From assembly GCF_000718025.1 (NCBI RefSeq), contig NZ_JODS01000001.1:627084-691083 (forward strand): a stretch of DNA of 64,000 nucleotides, in the 5' to 3' direction. This DNA comes from Kitasatospora purpeofusca. GTDB taxonomy: Bacteria > Actinomycetota > Actinomycetes > Streptomycetales > Streptomycetaceae. Shown piece after piece: positions 50,908 to 60,074 of this stretch. How positions within the stretch are numbered: position 1 is the first letter of the stretch; every line of letters begins with the position of its first letter. The position numbers and the translations under genes were made by a program. The notes under the pieces are model-generated. The model saw only the letters and a program-made list of their open reading frames with translations. It had not been told where the DNA came from and did not search any database.

Positions 50908-52401
50908 CTACAGCCGGACGCGGTCCTGCTTCAGCCCCTCGACGTCCAGCGGGCCGATCGGCGGCACCTGGTACTGCCCCTTCAGCGCGCGGGCCGAGGC
51001 GTCCGTACCGAGGCCGGCCCACTCCAGCACCTTCGCGGTGGCGGCCGCCGACTCGTCGGCCGGCAGCTTGGAGATGTTGGAGCCGTGGTTGCCCCCGGGC
51101 ACCGTGTAGACGTAGCTGTCCTCGCTGCCCCACCCGAGACGGAACGGCTCGGCGCCCCACGGGTCGTTCTGGCCGTAGACGTAGATGATCCGCTCGGCCG
51201 AGTTCCGCACCCAGCGGTCGATGTCGCGCATCGCGGACGGGTCGAAGCGCATCGGGATCGAACGCGGCACATAGGTGCGCGGCGCGTACAGCTCCTTGTA
51301 GTCGTAGTGCAGCAGGCCCTTGAGGGCCGACACGTCGAAGGAGGGCGAGCCCAGCTCGGTGCCGGCCTGGTAGTAGTACGCGGTGTACCCGGCGAGCGCC
51401 TGGTCGCTGTTGCCGGTGATGCCGGACTGGGTGTCCAGCCAGGCGTACAGCGCGTCGTCGGTGCCGGCGGCGCCCGGGACGTTCACGCAGTCGGCCGCCA
51501 GGCTGTACTGCCAGAACGCCCAGACCGAGTCCAGCACGGCCAACTCGTACGCCTTGTCGGCGCTGCCGATGGTGGTGAAGGTGGAGCCGGCGGCGGCGTT
51601 GTCGGCGGCGTAGCGGGGCTCCAGCCGGTCGCGGCGGGCCAGCAGTTCACGCTGGGTGGCGGTCAGCGCGGCCCGGCACTCCGGGGTCCCGACGTTGCGG
51701 AAGAACCGGCTGTACGCGGAGTCCTCGCGGTCGTCGACGTCGTTCGGGGCGACGTAGGCGATCGTGCCGGCCACGTCGTCCGGGAAGAAGCGCCGGTGGT
51801 AGGTGGAGGACATGCCGCCCTTGGAGGCGCCGGTGGACAGCCACTCCTGGTGGTAGATCCGCTTCAGCGCGGTGATCAGACGGTGCGCGTCGGTGGCCGC
51901 CTGCTTGATGCCGGCCTTGCTCCAGTCGGCGGGCTCGGGGCGGGACGGCGTGAAGTAGCGGTACTCGATGGAGACCTGGTTGCCGTCGACCAGCCGGGCC
52001 GGCTCGGTGCGCGAGGGGGTGGTGCGCAGCGTGTAGCCGTTGGTGTAGAACACGGTCGGCCGGTCGTAGCCCCGGTGCAGCACGCTCAGCCGCTGCTGGA
52101 AGGTGCCCAGCCAGGGGCGGGCGTGGTCGATCGGCTGGGTGTAGGTGAGCAGGAAGTACCGGTGGCCGGTGGTGGTGGGCTGCTCCTCGGTGACGGTCAT
52201 ACCGGGGATCCCGGCCAGCCGGTCCTTGATGTCGGCCGACGGGTCGTCGGCGACCCCGCCCGAGGCCGCGACGGCCGCGTCGAACGCGCCGGCGGTGTCG
52301 GTCGTCCCGGCGGACCGGGCGAGCGCGGTCGGGGCCAGGCCGAGGCCGAGCAGCGGTATCAGCAGAACGGCGACCAGCAGCCTTCTGATCGTGGTGGTCA
52401 T
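50908..52401 (-). CDS. Secreted S28-type serine peptidase (tripeptidyl aminopeptidase-like)
   Basis: A 497-residue secreted protein. The signal peptide is residues 1-29 (LLVAVLLIPLLGLGLAPTALA). The alpha/beta hydrolase carries the nucleophile in STGASKGGMSST near residue 190, a conserved VSIEYRYFTPSRPEP segment, Asp in YGQNDPWG and His in GGNHGSNI near residue 450. Actinomycete members release tripeptides or prolyl peptides from secreted protein breakdown. ATG 52401 has GGAGAG upstream. It lies beside a second secreted serine protease gene on the same strand. Confidence 0.9.
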   Translation of the reverse strand: MTTTIRRLLVAVLLIPLLGLGLAPTALARSAGTTDTAGAFDAAVAASGGVADDPSADIKDRLAGIPGMTVTEEQPTTTGHRYFLLTYTQPIDHARPWLGTFQQRLSVLHRGYDRPTVFYTNGYTLRTTPSRTEPARLVDGNQVSIEYRYFTPSRPEPADWSKAGIKQAATDAHRLITALKRIYHQEWLSTGASKGGMSSTYHRRFFPDDVAGTIAYVAPNDVDDREDSAYSRFFRNVGTPECRAALTATQRELLARRDRLEPRYAADNAAAGSTFTTIGSADKAYELAVLDSVWAFWQYSLAADCVNVPGAAGTDDALYAWLDTQSGITGNSDQALAGYTAYYYQAGTELGSPSFDVSALKGLLHYDYKELYAPRTYVPRSIPMRFDPSAMRDIDRWVRNSAERIIYVYGQNDPWGAEPFRLGWGSEDSYVYTVPGGNHGSNISKLPADESAAATAKVLEWAGLGTDASARALKGQYQVPPIGPLDVEGLKQDRVRL

Positions 52402-52504
52402 CAACTCTCCATCGGGTCAACGGAACTGTGCGGTGTCCTGGTCCGAACTCTCCGGCAGTCGGCGCGCCGCCGCCGGGCGGACCGGCCGTCCGGTAGACGG
52501 CCGA

Positions 52505-52535
52505 ATGGGCCACCCGCCGGTCGCGGATGGCCCAT
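52505..52535 (-). terminator. Terminator of the trypsin-like protease gene
   Basis: ATGGGCCA (52505-52512) and TGGCCCAT (52528-52535) form a hairpin, 18 bases past the stop of the gene at 52553, and may also lie in the leader of the S28 peptidase gene. Confidence 0.6.
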
Positions 52536-52552
52536 CGGGGTAAAAGTGCCGG

Positions 52553-53422
52553 TCAGGGGCGCGGCAGGGTGCAACCGGCCCGGGTGAGGTCGAGCTTGTT
52601 ACCGGCGCCGAAGCAGGCGGGGATGATGTACGTCTCCTGGGCGTAGCCGATGCCCTTGCGGACGGTCACCCCACCGTTCTGGTCCACCTCGCACGGGTTG
52701 TTCAGGGTGCAGCGCTGGCCGTCCTCGTTGATGGTGTTGTTCACCGCGACGACCTGACCGCTGTTGGCGTCGACCACCGGGGAGCCGGAGGTGCCGCCGA
52801 TGACGTTGCAGGTGGAGGTGTAGCGGAGGGAGTCCTTGAAGGTCCAGTCCGCTTCCTTGAGCCGGTAGGCGAAGCCGTCGGCCGAGCAGGAGTAGATCTT
52901 CTTCCAGTACCCGGAGACGACCTTGATCGAGCTGCCCTGGACGGGGTGGGTGGCCGCGACGGTCAGCGGGGCGATGCCGTAGCGGGACTGGATCGCGGCG
53001 TAGGTGGTGTTCAGCTGGTAGATCGACACGTCGGTGTCGGTCATGGTGCCGTAGACCATCTTGCTGGCCTTCACCGTGCCGAGCGATCCGCCGCTCGCGT
53101 TGAGCAGGGTGAAGCTGCGGCTGGAGGCCTGGTTGGTGACCACCTGGCCGGGGCCGGGCATACCGGACTCCAGGCAGTGGCCGTTGGAGAGCACCAGGGC
53201 CGGGTCGTTGGCGGTCGAGGCGGGGAACCGGACCAGCGAGCCGGAACAGTTGCTCAGCGCCACCGTCCCGGCGAACGTGACGGCGGCGACCTTCCCGGCC
53301 TGCGGCGACGTCACGTTCGTGCTGGTGGTGGCGGTGGACGCGGTCGCGGCGGGGGCGCCCGCCAGGGCGGTCGCCCCGGCGAACAGCAGCGCGGCGGCCG
53401 TGCCTATGAGCGGCTTCTTCAT
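52553..53422 (-). CDS. Secreted trypsin-like serine protease
   Basis: A 289-residue secreted chymotrypsin-fold protease. Signal peptide ends near residue 30 (ALAGAPAATA). The catalytic triad is visible: His (LSNGHCLES), Asp (DTDVSIYQL, near residue 128) and Ser (IGGTSGSPVVDANSG, near residue 225). Four to six cysteines (NCSGS, GHC, YSCSA, STCNV, RCTLNNPCE, PACF, GCTLPRP) would make disulfides. ATG 53422 has GAGAGG upstream. It resembles extracellular V8/trypsin-like peptidases of Streptomyces, without a chitin- or starch-binding domain. Confidence 0.92.
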   Translation of the reverse strand: MKKPLIGTAAALLFAGATALAGAPAATASTATTSTNVTSPQAGKVAAVTFAGTVALSNCSGSLVRFPASTANDPALVLSNGHCLESGMPGPGQVVTNQASSRSFTLLNASGGSLGTVKASKMVYGTMTDTDVSIYQLNTTYAAIQSRYGIAPLTVAATHPVQGSSIKVVSGYWKKIYSCSADGFAYRLKEADWTFKDSLRYTSTCNVIGGTSGSPVVDANSGQVVAVNNTINEDGQRCTLNNPCEVDQNGGVTVRKGIGYAQETYIIPACFGAGNKLDLTRAGCTLPRP

Positions 53423-53588
53423 GAGAGACCTCTCGGTGTGTCTCGGCGTGGGGGTGCCCCAAAGCTGGCGCGGACATGACGCCCTGTCAAGGGTCCTGTC
53501 ACCGACCCCCGGACCGGAGGGCCGTGATCCGGCCGCCTCGCCCCGGTACTGTGACCGGGACGGCAGGTAGACCATCTGGGGGGCTGAC

Positions 53589-54473
<885 letters not shown>

Positions 54474-54497
54474 GGCGCCGCCGGCCGGTGGTGCCCG

Positions 54498-57062
54498 CTA
54501 CTCGCCTTCGCCTCCCACCACCGGCTCCGGCCCGCGCTCCTGCCCCTGCCCCTGCCCCTGCTTCCCCGTCGGCTCCGGGCGCGCCAGCGTCACCGTCAGC
54601 TGCCCGTCCGACACCTCCGCGACCAGCGTGTCGCCCTCCCGGACCGTGCCGTCCAGCAGCAGGTCCGAGATCCGGTTGTCCAGCTCCTGCTGGATGGTGC
54701 GGCGCAGCGGCCGGGCCCCGAACGCCGGCTGGTAGCCGAGGTTCACCAGCAGCTCCTTGGCCTCGTCGGTCACCTCCAGGTCGACGTCCTGGGCCTTGAG
54801 CCGGCGCCGGGTGCGGTCCAGCAGCAGGTCCACCACCTGCAGCAGGTCCTTGCGGGTGAGCGCGTGGAAGACGATCACCTCGTCGATCCGGTTGAGGAAC
54901 TCCGGCCGGAACTGCGAGCGCAGGTCCCGCATCAGGTCGTCCCGGATCTCGTCGACGTCGCCCGCGTGGTCGAGGATCCGCTGCGAACCGATGTTGCTCG
55001 TCATGATCAGCACGGTGTTGCGGAAGTCGACCGTACGCCCCTGGGCATCCGTCAGCCGGCCGTCGTCCAGCACCTGCAGCAGCAGGTTGAAGACGTCCGG
55101 GTGCGCCTTCTCCACCTCGTCGAACAGCAGCACGCTGTACGGCTTGCGGCGCACCGCCTCGGTGAGCTGGCCGGCCTCGTCGTAGCCGACGTACCCGGGT
55201 GGCGAGCCGACCAGCCGGGAGACGGTGTGCTTCTCCTGGAACTCGCTCATGTCGAAGCGGATCATCCGGTCCGGGTCGCCGAACAGCAGCGCGGCCAGCG
55301 CCTTCGCCAGCTCCGTCTTGCCGACACCGGTCGGGCCGAGGAACAGGAAGGAGCCGGTCGGACGGTCCGGATCGCCCATCCCCGCCCGGCCGCGACGGAC
55401 CGCCTGGGCCACCGCGGTGACCGCCCGGTCCTGCCCGATCACCTTCTCGTGCAGGTGCTCCTCCAACCGGAGCAGCCGCTCGCGCTCGGTCGCGTTCAGC
55501 TCGGCGACCGGGATGCCGGTCCGGCCCGAGAGCACCTGCGCGATGTCGTCCGCGGTGACCGCCACGACCTCCTCGCGGGACTCGGCGACCGCCGCCAGCT
55601 CGTCCTCGGTCTGCCGCAGCTCGGTCTTCAGATTGGCGGCCCGGACGAACTCCTCGTCCGCCACCGCCTCCTCCAACTCCCGGCGCAGCTTGGTGATCCG
55701 GTCCCGCACCGGCATCGCGACCGTGGAACCGCCCAGGCTGCGCAGCCGTACCCGCGCGCCGGCCTGGTCCACCAGGTCGATCGCCTTGTCCGGCAGGAAG
55801 CGGTCGCTGACGTAGCGGTCCGACAGGGTCGCGGCCGCGTCCAGCGCCTCGTCCGTGAACCGCACCTGGTGGTGCGCCTCGTAGGCGTCGCGCAGACCCC
55901 GGAGGATCTCGATCGTCTCCTCCACCGTCGGCTCGGGCACCAGTACCGGCTGGAAGCGGCGCTCCAGCGCGGCGTCCTTCTCCACGTACCGGCGGTACTC
56001 GTCCAGGGTGGTCGCCCCGACCACGCTCAACTCCCCGCGCGCCAGGGCCGGCTTCAGGATGTTGCCCGCGTCCATCGAGCCCTCTCCCCCGCCGCCCGCA
56101 CCGACCACCGTGTGCAGCTCGTCGAGGAACAGGATCACGCTCTGCTCGGCCGCCGTGACCTCGTCGATCACGTTCTTCAGCCGCTCCTCGAACTCGCCCC
56201 GGTACTTGGAGCCGGCCACCAGCGCGGTGAGGTCGAGCGTGACGACCCGCTTCTCCTTGAGGATCTGCGGCACGTCCCCCGACACGATCCGCTGCGCCAG
56301 CCCCTCCACGATCGCCGTCTTGCCGACCCCCGGCTCACCGATCAGCACCGGGTTGTTCTTGGTCCGGCGGGACAGGATCTCGACGGTCTGCTCGATCTCC
56401 TCGGCCCGGCCGACCACCGCGTCCAACCGGCCCGCCCGCGCCTCCTCGGTGAGGTCGCGCCCGTACTCGTCCAGCGTCGGCGTCGCACTCTGCTGCCCGC
56501 CCCCGCCACCGCCGGCCGTGCCCCGGCCGGTACCCCGCCCGTCCAGCACCGTGCGCAGCGCGTCCTGCGAAGGCGCCGCGTTGCGCACCGCCGTGCCCGC
56601 CCCCGACCGCTCCTCCTCCAGCAGCGCGCCGAGGATGTGCTCCGGCCCGATGTACGAGGCCCCCGCCGCCTGCGACCGCGCGTGCGCCGCCAGCAGCGCC
56701 CGCTTGGCCGCCGGCGTCAGCCCCGGCCGCCCCTCCTCCCCCGACACCTGCGCCCCGGCCGGCAGCGCCTTGTCCAGATCCCCCGCCAACCGGTCCGGAT
56801 CCACCCCCGCCCGCTCCAGCATCCGCCGCGACGCATCCACCCGGGTGGCCGCCCACATCAGATGCCCGGTGTCGAGATCGCTCCCCCCACCCTCGGCCGC
56901 CCGCCGAGCCGCCGCCGCCAGCAACTCCTGCGCCGACTCGCTCAACAACCGCCCGATCGGCACCCGCTGCACCGCGGGCGGCGAGGCCAACGGGCTCATC
57001 CCGAAGAACCGGCTGAGCAGATCCGAGAACGGGTCGTTCGACCCGAAAGGCGGCATGGTCAC
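54498..57062 (-). CDS. ClpC/ClpB-like AAA+ chaperone
   Basis: An 854-residue Hsp100 protein. A 40-residue leader (MPPFGSNDPFSDLLSRFFGM) precedes the Clp_N repeats; AAA1 has Walker A GEPGVGKTA and Walker B ILFLDELHTVVG; a short coiled middle domain of about 60 residues follows; AAA2 has GPTGVGKTE and LLFDEVEKAHP, then the sensor region and C-terminal D2-small domain. The short middle domain is ClpC-like. In the loop after MTSNIG I do not see the (I/L/V)GF tripeptide that docks to ClpP, so it may work without the protease, like ClpB. GTG 57062 has GAGG nine bases upstream. Gly/Gln/Ser-rich linkers interrupt the N-domain border. Confidence 0.92.
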   Translation of the reverse strand: MTMPPFGSNDPFSDLLSRFFGMSPLASPPAVQRVPIGRLLSESAQELLAAAARRAAEGGGSDLDTGHLMWAATRVDASRRMLERAGVDPDRLAGDLDKALPAGAQVSGEEGRPGLTPAAKRALLAAHARSQAAGASYIGPEHILGALLEEERSGAGTAVRNAAPSQDALRTVLDGRGTGRGTAGGGGGGQQSATPTLDEYGRDLTEEARAGRLDAVVGRAEEIEQTVEILSRRTKNNPVLIGEPGVGKTAIVEGLAQRIVSGDVPQILKEKRVVTLDLTALVAGSKYRGEFEERLKNVIDEVTAAEQSVILFLDELHTVVGAGGGGEGSMDAGNILKPALARGELSVVGATTLDEYRRYVEKDAALERRFQPVLVPEPTVEETIEILRGLRDAYEAHHQVRFTDEALDAAATLSDRYVSDRFLPDKAIDLVDQAGARVRLRSLGGSTVAMPVRDRITKLRRELEEAVADEEFVRAANLKTELRQTEDELAAVAESREEVVAVTADDIAQVLSGRTGIPVAELNATERERLLRLEEHLHEKVIGQDRAVTAVAQAVRRGRAGMGDPDRPTGSFLFLGPTGVGKTELAKALAALLFGDPDRMIRFDMSEFQEKHTVSRLVGSPPGYVGYDEAGQLTEAVRRKPYSVLLFDEVEKAHPDVFNLLLQVLDDGRLTDAQGRTVDFRNTVLIMTSNIGSQRILDHAGDVDEIRDDLMRDLRSQFRPEFLNRIDEVIVFHALTRKDLLQVVDLLLDRTRRRLKAQDVDLEVTDEAKELLVNLGYQPAFGARPLRRTIQQELDNRISDLLLDGTVREGDTLVAEVSDGQLTVTLARPEPTGKQGQGQGQERGPEPVVGGEGE

Positions 57063-57157
57063 GGAGGATCACCTCTCCCAAGCGTTGTGTGCCCACCCAA
57101 ACACACCCCACCCCACCCCGCCTCCCGACCACAGCACCCGACTGACCCCCGCCCCCG

Positions 57158-57508
57158 TCACCCCCGCAGCAGCGACAACCGCTCCCGCACCGCCCTCGGC
57201 ATCCCCGCCACCACCCGCTCCCAGGAGTGCTCCACCATCTCCCGCAACTCCTCGTCCGGAACGGTCGAATCCAGCACGACCGTGATCCAGTGCCGCTTGT
57301 TCATGTGATACCCGGGCCCCACCGCCGCGTACTGCCCCCTCAGATGCACCGCCAGCCCCGGCTCGCACTTCAGCGTCACCCGCTCCTCCCCCAGCACCGC
57401 GAACACCTTCCCCTCCACCTTCAACACCGTCACCCCCGGCCCGAACGCCTCATCGTCCGTCACCCCCGGCAACCCCGACGCCACCTCGAACAACTCCTCC
57501 GCCACCAT
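57158..57508 (-). CDS. MmcQ/YjbR-family protein
   Basis: A 116-residue protein of the MmcQ/YjbR family (double wing DNA-binding-like fold): LPGVTDDEAFGPGVTVLKVEGKVFAVLG, EPGLAVHLRGQY, YHMNKRHWITVVLD (the conserved W-x-T-V), ending LVAGMP...SLLRG. Family members bind DNA or act as modules in mitomycin-type clusters; the role of this stand-alone copy is unknown. ATG 57508 has GGGGAAG upstream. It is followed on the same strand by the Clp-like gene after 95 bp. Confidence 0.85.
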   Translation of the reverse strand: MVAEELFEVASGLPGVTDDEAFGPGVTVLKVEGKVFAVLGEERVTLKCEPGLAVHLRGQYAAVGPGYHMNKRHWITVVLDSTVPDEELREMVEHSWERVVAGMPRAVRERLSLLRG

Positions 57509-57831
57509 CCGCTTCCCCTTCCCTCCGGCTCCCCGAAACCGTACGCCCCACGCCGACGCCCACAGCGCCGACCATGCACACTCACAACCATCCACAGGCG
57601 CGCCATCACCACTCACCAGGGCCCCACAAAGACCCAAGGGCCAACCCGGGAGGATGCCGCTCCCGGGCTGACCCTTCTTTCCCTGGCCAAACTCCCGTTG
57701 GAGTTCCCATGCAACGCAATGCAAAAATTACTGACCAGCCACCCGCTCATGCAATCCCGGACGGCTTCGCTGCACCTCCCACCTCGAACGCTTCCACCTC
57801 AACTTCCGAGGTTCCGGACGTGGCTATTTCC
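57509..57831. other. 323-bp region with tRNA-terminator-like hairpin
   Basis: Lies between the MmcQ gene and the TAG-interrupted gene. A 17-bp near-perfect hairpin (57636-57676) resembles the terminator beside the degenerate tRNA at 59595. The stretch after 57700 becomes AT-richer (GCAATGCAAAAATTACT), marking a switch in base composition. No convincing ORF of its own is seen. Confidence 0.55.
57636..57676. terminator. tRNA-terminator-like hairpin without its tRNA
   Basis: AAGGGCCAACCCGGGAG (57636-57652) pairs with CTCCCGGGCTGACCCTT (57660-57676), 15 of 17 positions. It shares AAGGGCCA..CGGGAGGAT with the hairpin at 59546-59586, with compensating stem changes, so both belong to one terminator family. 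No tRNA adjoins this copy. Confidence 0.6.
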
Positions 57832-58236
57832 ATGAGAAAGCTCGATCGAAATCTTCCGATCATCGGCTAGGAGCAACTTCGGGCCGCATATGAGCGCCTG
57901 TCCATCGCTACCAGTGAGGCCGATTGGAGTAAGCGCGCAAGCGACCTTGCCCGCGTGAATGATCTCAGCAGAAGAGCCCGCGAGGCAGAGACCGACATCG
58001 AATTCGTCTCCAGAACAAATCTGGACTGCATCGCCAAGGCCCTTCTCTTTTCTGGAAAACTGAAGGGACCGCTCACAGCTGCTGACGTCATGGATATCTA
58101 CTGCAACTGGACTGTGAAGCGCCTCGGCGGCATCGTCTCGCTCGACGAGGAGGAACGGGCAGCGCTAGAAGCACGGCTCTCCCAGCCTTGGCAGGCTCGG
58201 CGGCGTGGGCGCCCGCCCCAGTCACCGCGGGTCTGA
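57832..58236 (+). pseudogene. Small gene interrupted by in-frame TAG
   Basis: From ATG 57832 the frame reads MRKLDRNLPIIG, TAG at 57868-57870, then EQLRAAYERLSIATSEADWSK and on through FVSRTNLDCIAKALLFSGKL to 58236, without a further stop. The coding character continues across the TAG (charged, helical, ERL/SKRA repeats), so the TAG looks like a nonsense mutation. The part from GTG 57955 (93 residues) could be translated alone, but has no good ribosome site. An alternative is suppression or reinitiation. No homology is recognised. Third positions are less GC-rich than in the neighbouring core genes. Confidence 0.6.
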
Positions 58237-58465
58237 CCTCGGCCTCCCTGACACGTGGCCGCTCTCCGCGGCCGGCCACCGCCGGCACAGAGCGAAGGCC
58301 GGAGCGGTGGCGAGCGGCTGGGCCGCAGCGAGCTGGCGCGCCGTACGCTCCCTTGATGACGTGGCGAGGGTCATTACCGGACGGCCCGGCCTGGCTGGTG
58401 GCCTTCTTGTCAGGGCGCCCGTCCGCGTGCTGATCTCGTGTCAGTGCCGAAGCGGAGGGGGCAAC

Positions 58466-59389
58466 GTGGCGGAACTGACGGTCAAACCGTGGCGGCGGGC
58501 GGGCAAGGATCGGCTGTACGTCAACCTGCCTGGCCCTCGTGGGCAGGCGGTCGCGTGGCTGGACTGCCTGACCGGGGTCGTCACGATCACCGATGCCGCT
58601 CATGAATCATCGGCGCTCGATCTGATCAGGGACTGGTGCCGGACGGACAGCCGCTCGGTTCCACCACTGACCGTCGTCCGCAAGCCCCCTCCACCGCCCG
58701 TTCCCCCTCGCCCCGCCTCTCCGCCGACAGTGCTGCCCGCTCTGCCGCCGCTCACGACCGAGGACGACCTCGCCTCGAACCGACCGGGCGAGGGTGTCCG
58801 GGGCATGATCCGGGCCGATGAGAGCAAGCGGAAGTGGCTGGTGCGGGTGGCGGCCAAGCTCTCCGGCGACGACCTGACCCGCTCCGAGCTGAGCAAGGGG
58901 CTCGACGGGGAGAGGTTGGTCGGTGGGCTGCTCGACGGTCTACGGGCTTACGGCTGGTACGTGTTGCACGCAGTCCCGCTGCCGAGCGGTGCGGATATCG
59001 ACCACGTGGTGATCGGGCCGCCCGGGGTGTTCACGGTGAACACCAAGCACCACCCCGATGCCATGGTCTGGGTCGGGGACAAGCGGCTCACCGTCAACCG
59101 CAACAGCTACCCGTACATCGAGAAATCCAGCCTCGAAGGCAGCAGGACGGCAGAACTCCTGCACCGCTGGTGCGGTCTCGCCGTTCCGGTGCACCCAATC
59201 ATCGCCGTCGTGGGCGCTCGGACGCTGACACACAAGGGAAAGCCCGACGTCGATGTGCTGGACGGAGCCCAGATCCTGACTGCCCTCGGCTCTCGCCCTC
59301 CCCTGCTCGAAGCTCACCGTGCAGCAGCAGTCTTCGACATCGCGCGTCGTCGGAGCGTCTGGGCCCAGTTCGGTCGCCGTACCGGTTGA
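58466..59389 (+). CDS. NERD-domain protein
   Basis: A 307-residue protein. The C-terminal half is a nuclease-related (NERD) domain: GLDGERLVGGLLDGL, YVLHAVPLPSGADIDHVVIGPPGVFTVNTKHH (the D-x-D-H-V-V-I-G-P and K motif of PD-(D/E)xK-like nucleases) and PIIAVVGARTL. The N-terminal part (residues 1-80) has a short beta-rich stretch and a Pro-rich linker (PPPPPVPPRP). It may cut or bind nucleic acid, with roles proposed in defence or DNA processing. GTG 58466 has GGAGGGG upstream. Confidence 0.85.
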   Translation: MAELTVKPWRRAGKDRLYVNLPGPRGQAVAWLDCLTGVVTITDAAHESSALDLIRDWCRTDSRSVPPLTVVRKPPPPPVPPRPASPPTVLPALPPLTTEDDLASNRPGEGVRGMIRADESKRKWLVRVAAKLSGDDLTRSELSKGLDGERLVGGLLDGLRAYGWYVLHAVPLPSGADIDHVVIGPPGVFTVNTKHHPDAMVWVGDKRLTVNRNSYPYIEKSSLEGSRTAELLHRWCGLAVPVHPIIAVVGARTLTHKGKPDVDVLDGAQILTALGSRPPLLEAHRAAAVFDIARRRSVWAQFGRRTG

Positions 59390-59545
59390 GTCAGGCCCGT
59401 TGTCGGCTCTCCGGACGAGCGAGCTGTCCTCACATGGTGACCATGCCCACTTCCGCGGCCCATCAGGACACAGCAGCACCCCCGTCCGGCAGGCACCGGG
59501 AAACGACGCATGCGGCACAGGACGGGTAAGGCCGCAGAAACGATC

Positions 59546-59586
59546 AAGGGCCAGTTCGGGAGGATCCTGCCTCCGAACTGGCCCTT
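59546..59586 (-). terminator. Terminator beside the degenerate tRNA
   Basis: AAGGGCCAGTTCGG (59546-59559) and CCGAACTGGCCCTT (59573-59586) form a perfect 14-bp stem, 8 bases beyond the 3' end of the tRNA remnant on the minus strand. Confidence 0.85.
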
Positions 59587-59594
59587 CTGCGCTG

Positions 59595-59658
59595 TGGGCG
59601 CGGACGGTTTCGAACCGCCGACATCTGCTTTGTAAGCCTTGGCCTGCGCCACCCGCCC
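59595..59658 (-). pseudogene. Degenerate tRNA (valine TAC-like), possible att remnant
   Basis: On the minus strand the 3' half is that of a tRNA: anticodon loop CTTACAA (TAC), variable region ATGTC, T-arm GGCGG-TTCGAAA-CCGTC and acceptor CGCGCCC-A. The 5' side reads GGGCGGG-TG-GCGCAG, giving six of seven acceptor pairs. Only 64 bases are present, about ten too few, with most of the D-arm and the 5' anticodon stem missing. An intact tRNA is therefore excluded. The 3' segment from anticodon loop to acceptor is the part that integrative elements of actinomycetes copy at their att sites. Confidence 0.7.
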
Positions 59659-60074
59659 CGACCTGCACCCCACCCGACCTGCCCGTTCGCCAGCCACCGC
59701 ACCGCCGGCGCCCGCAACTGACCGCCACGTACCGCCCGCTCTGGCACGCCTGTGGCACAGACTGGCTACGCGCCCGCTGTGGACAACACAGCGATCCAGA
59801 TGCTGGACGACCATCATGCGGGATGAGGGGTGCCAGTGTCTGACCCACGTCCTATGGTCGAAGCATGGCAGGAGCCTCGAACGAAAGTGCGATCACGTGT
59901 GGAGCTCACGCCGCCCACACGGCACTGCGCGATGCCGTCGATCTCCAGCCCAAGGTCCTTCACCGCACACAAGCGACGCCGCCATCCGCTCGAGTCCGCC
60001 ATTGTTCCTGTCGACAGCAGTCTCGCCCGGTATGCTCACGCGCACGTGGCGTCGGAGCCGACGCGGGAGGGATG

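Larger units (their letters stand above)
59390..60074. other. 685-bp non-coding stretch holding degenerate tRNA and terminator
   Basis: Between the NERD and HipA-like genes. It holds a terminator (59546-59586) and a 64-bp degenerate tRNA (59595-59658) on the minus strand. The 400 bp after the tRNA have no confident gene; a short forward frame (59830-60075) ending in an ATGA with the HipA-like start is possible but codon use does not support it. Base composition is mixed and lower in GC toward the right end. Confidence 0.5.

Noticed and set aside
59595..59658. Intact tRNA gene on the minus strand
   Set aside because: Only 64 bases; D-arm and 5' anticodon stem are missing and one acceptor pair is mismatched.
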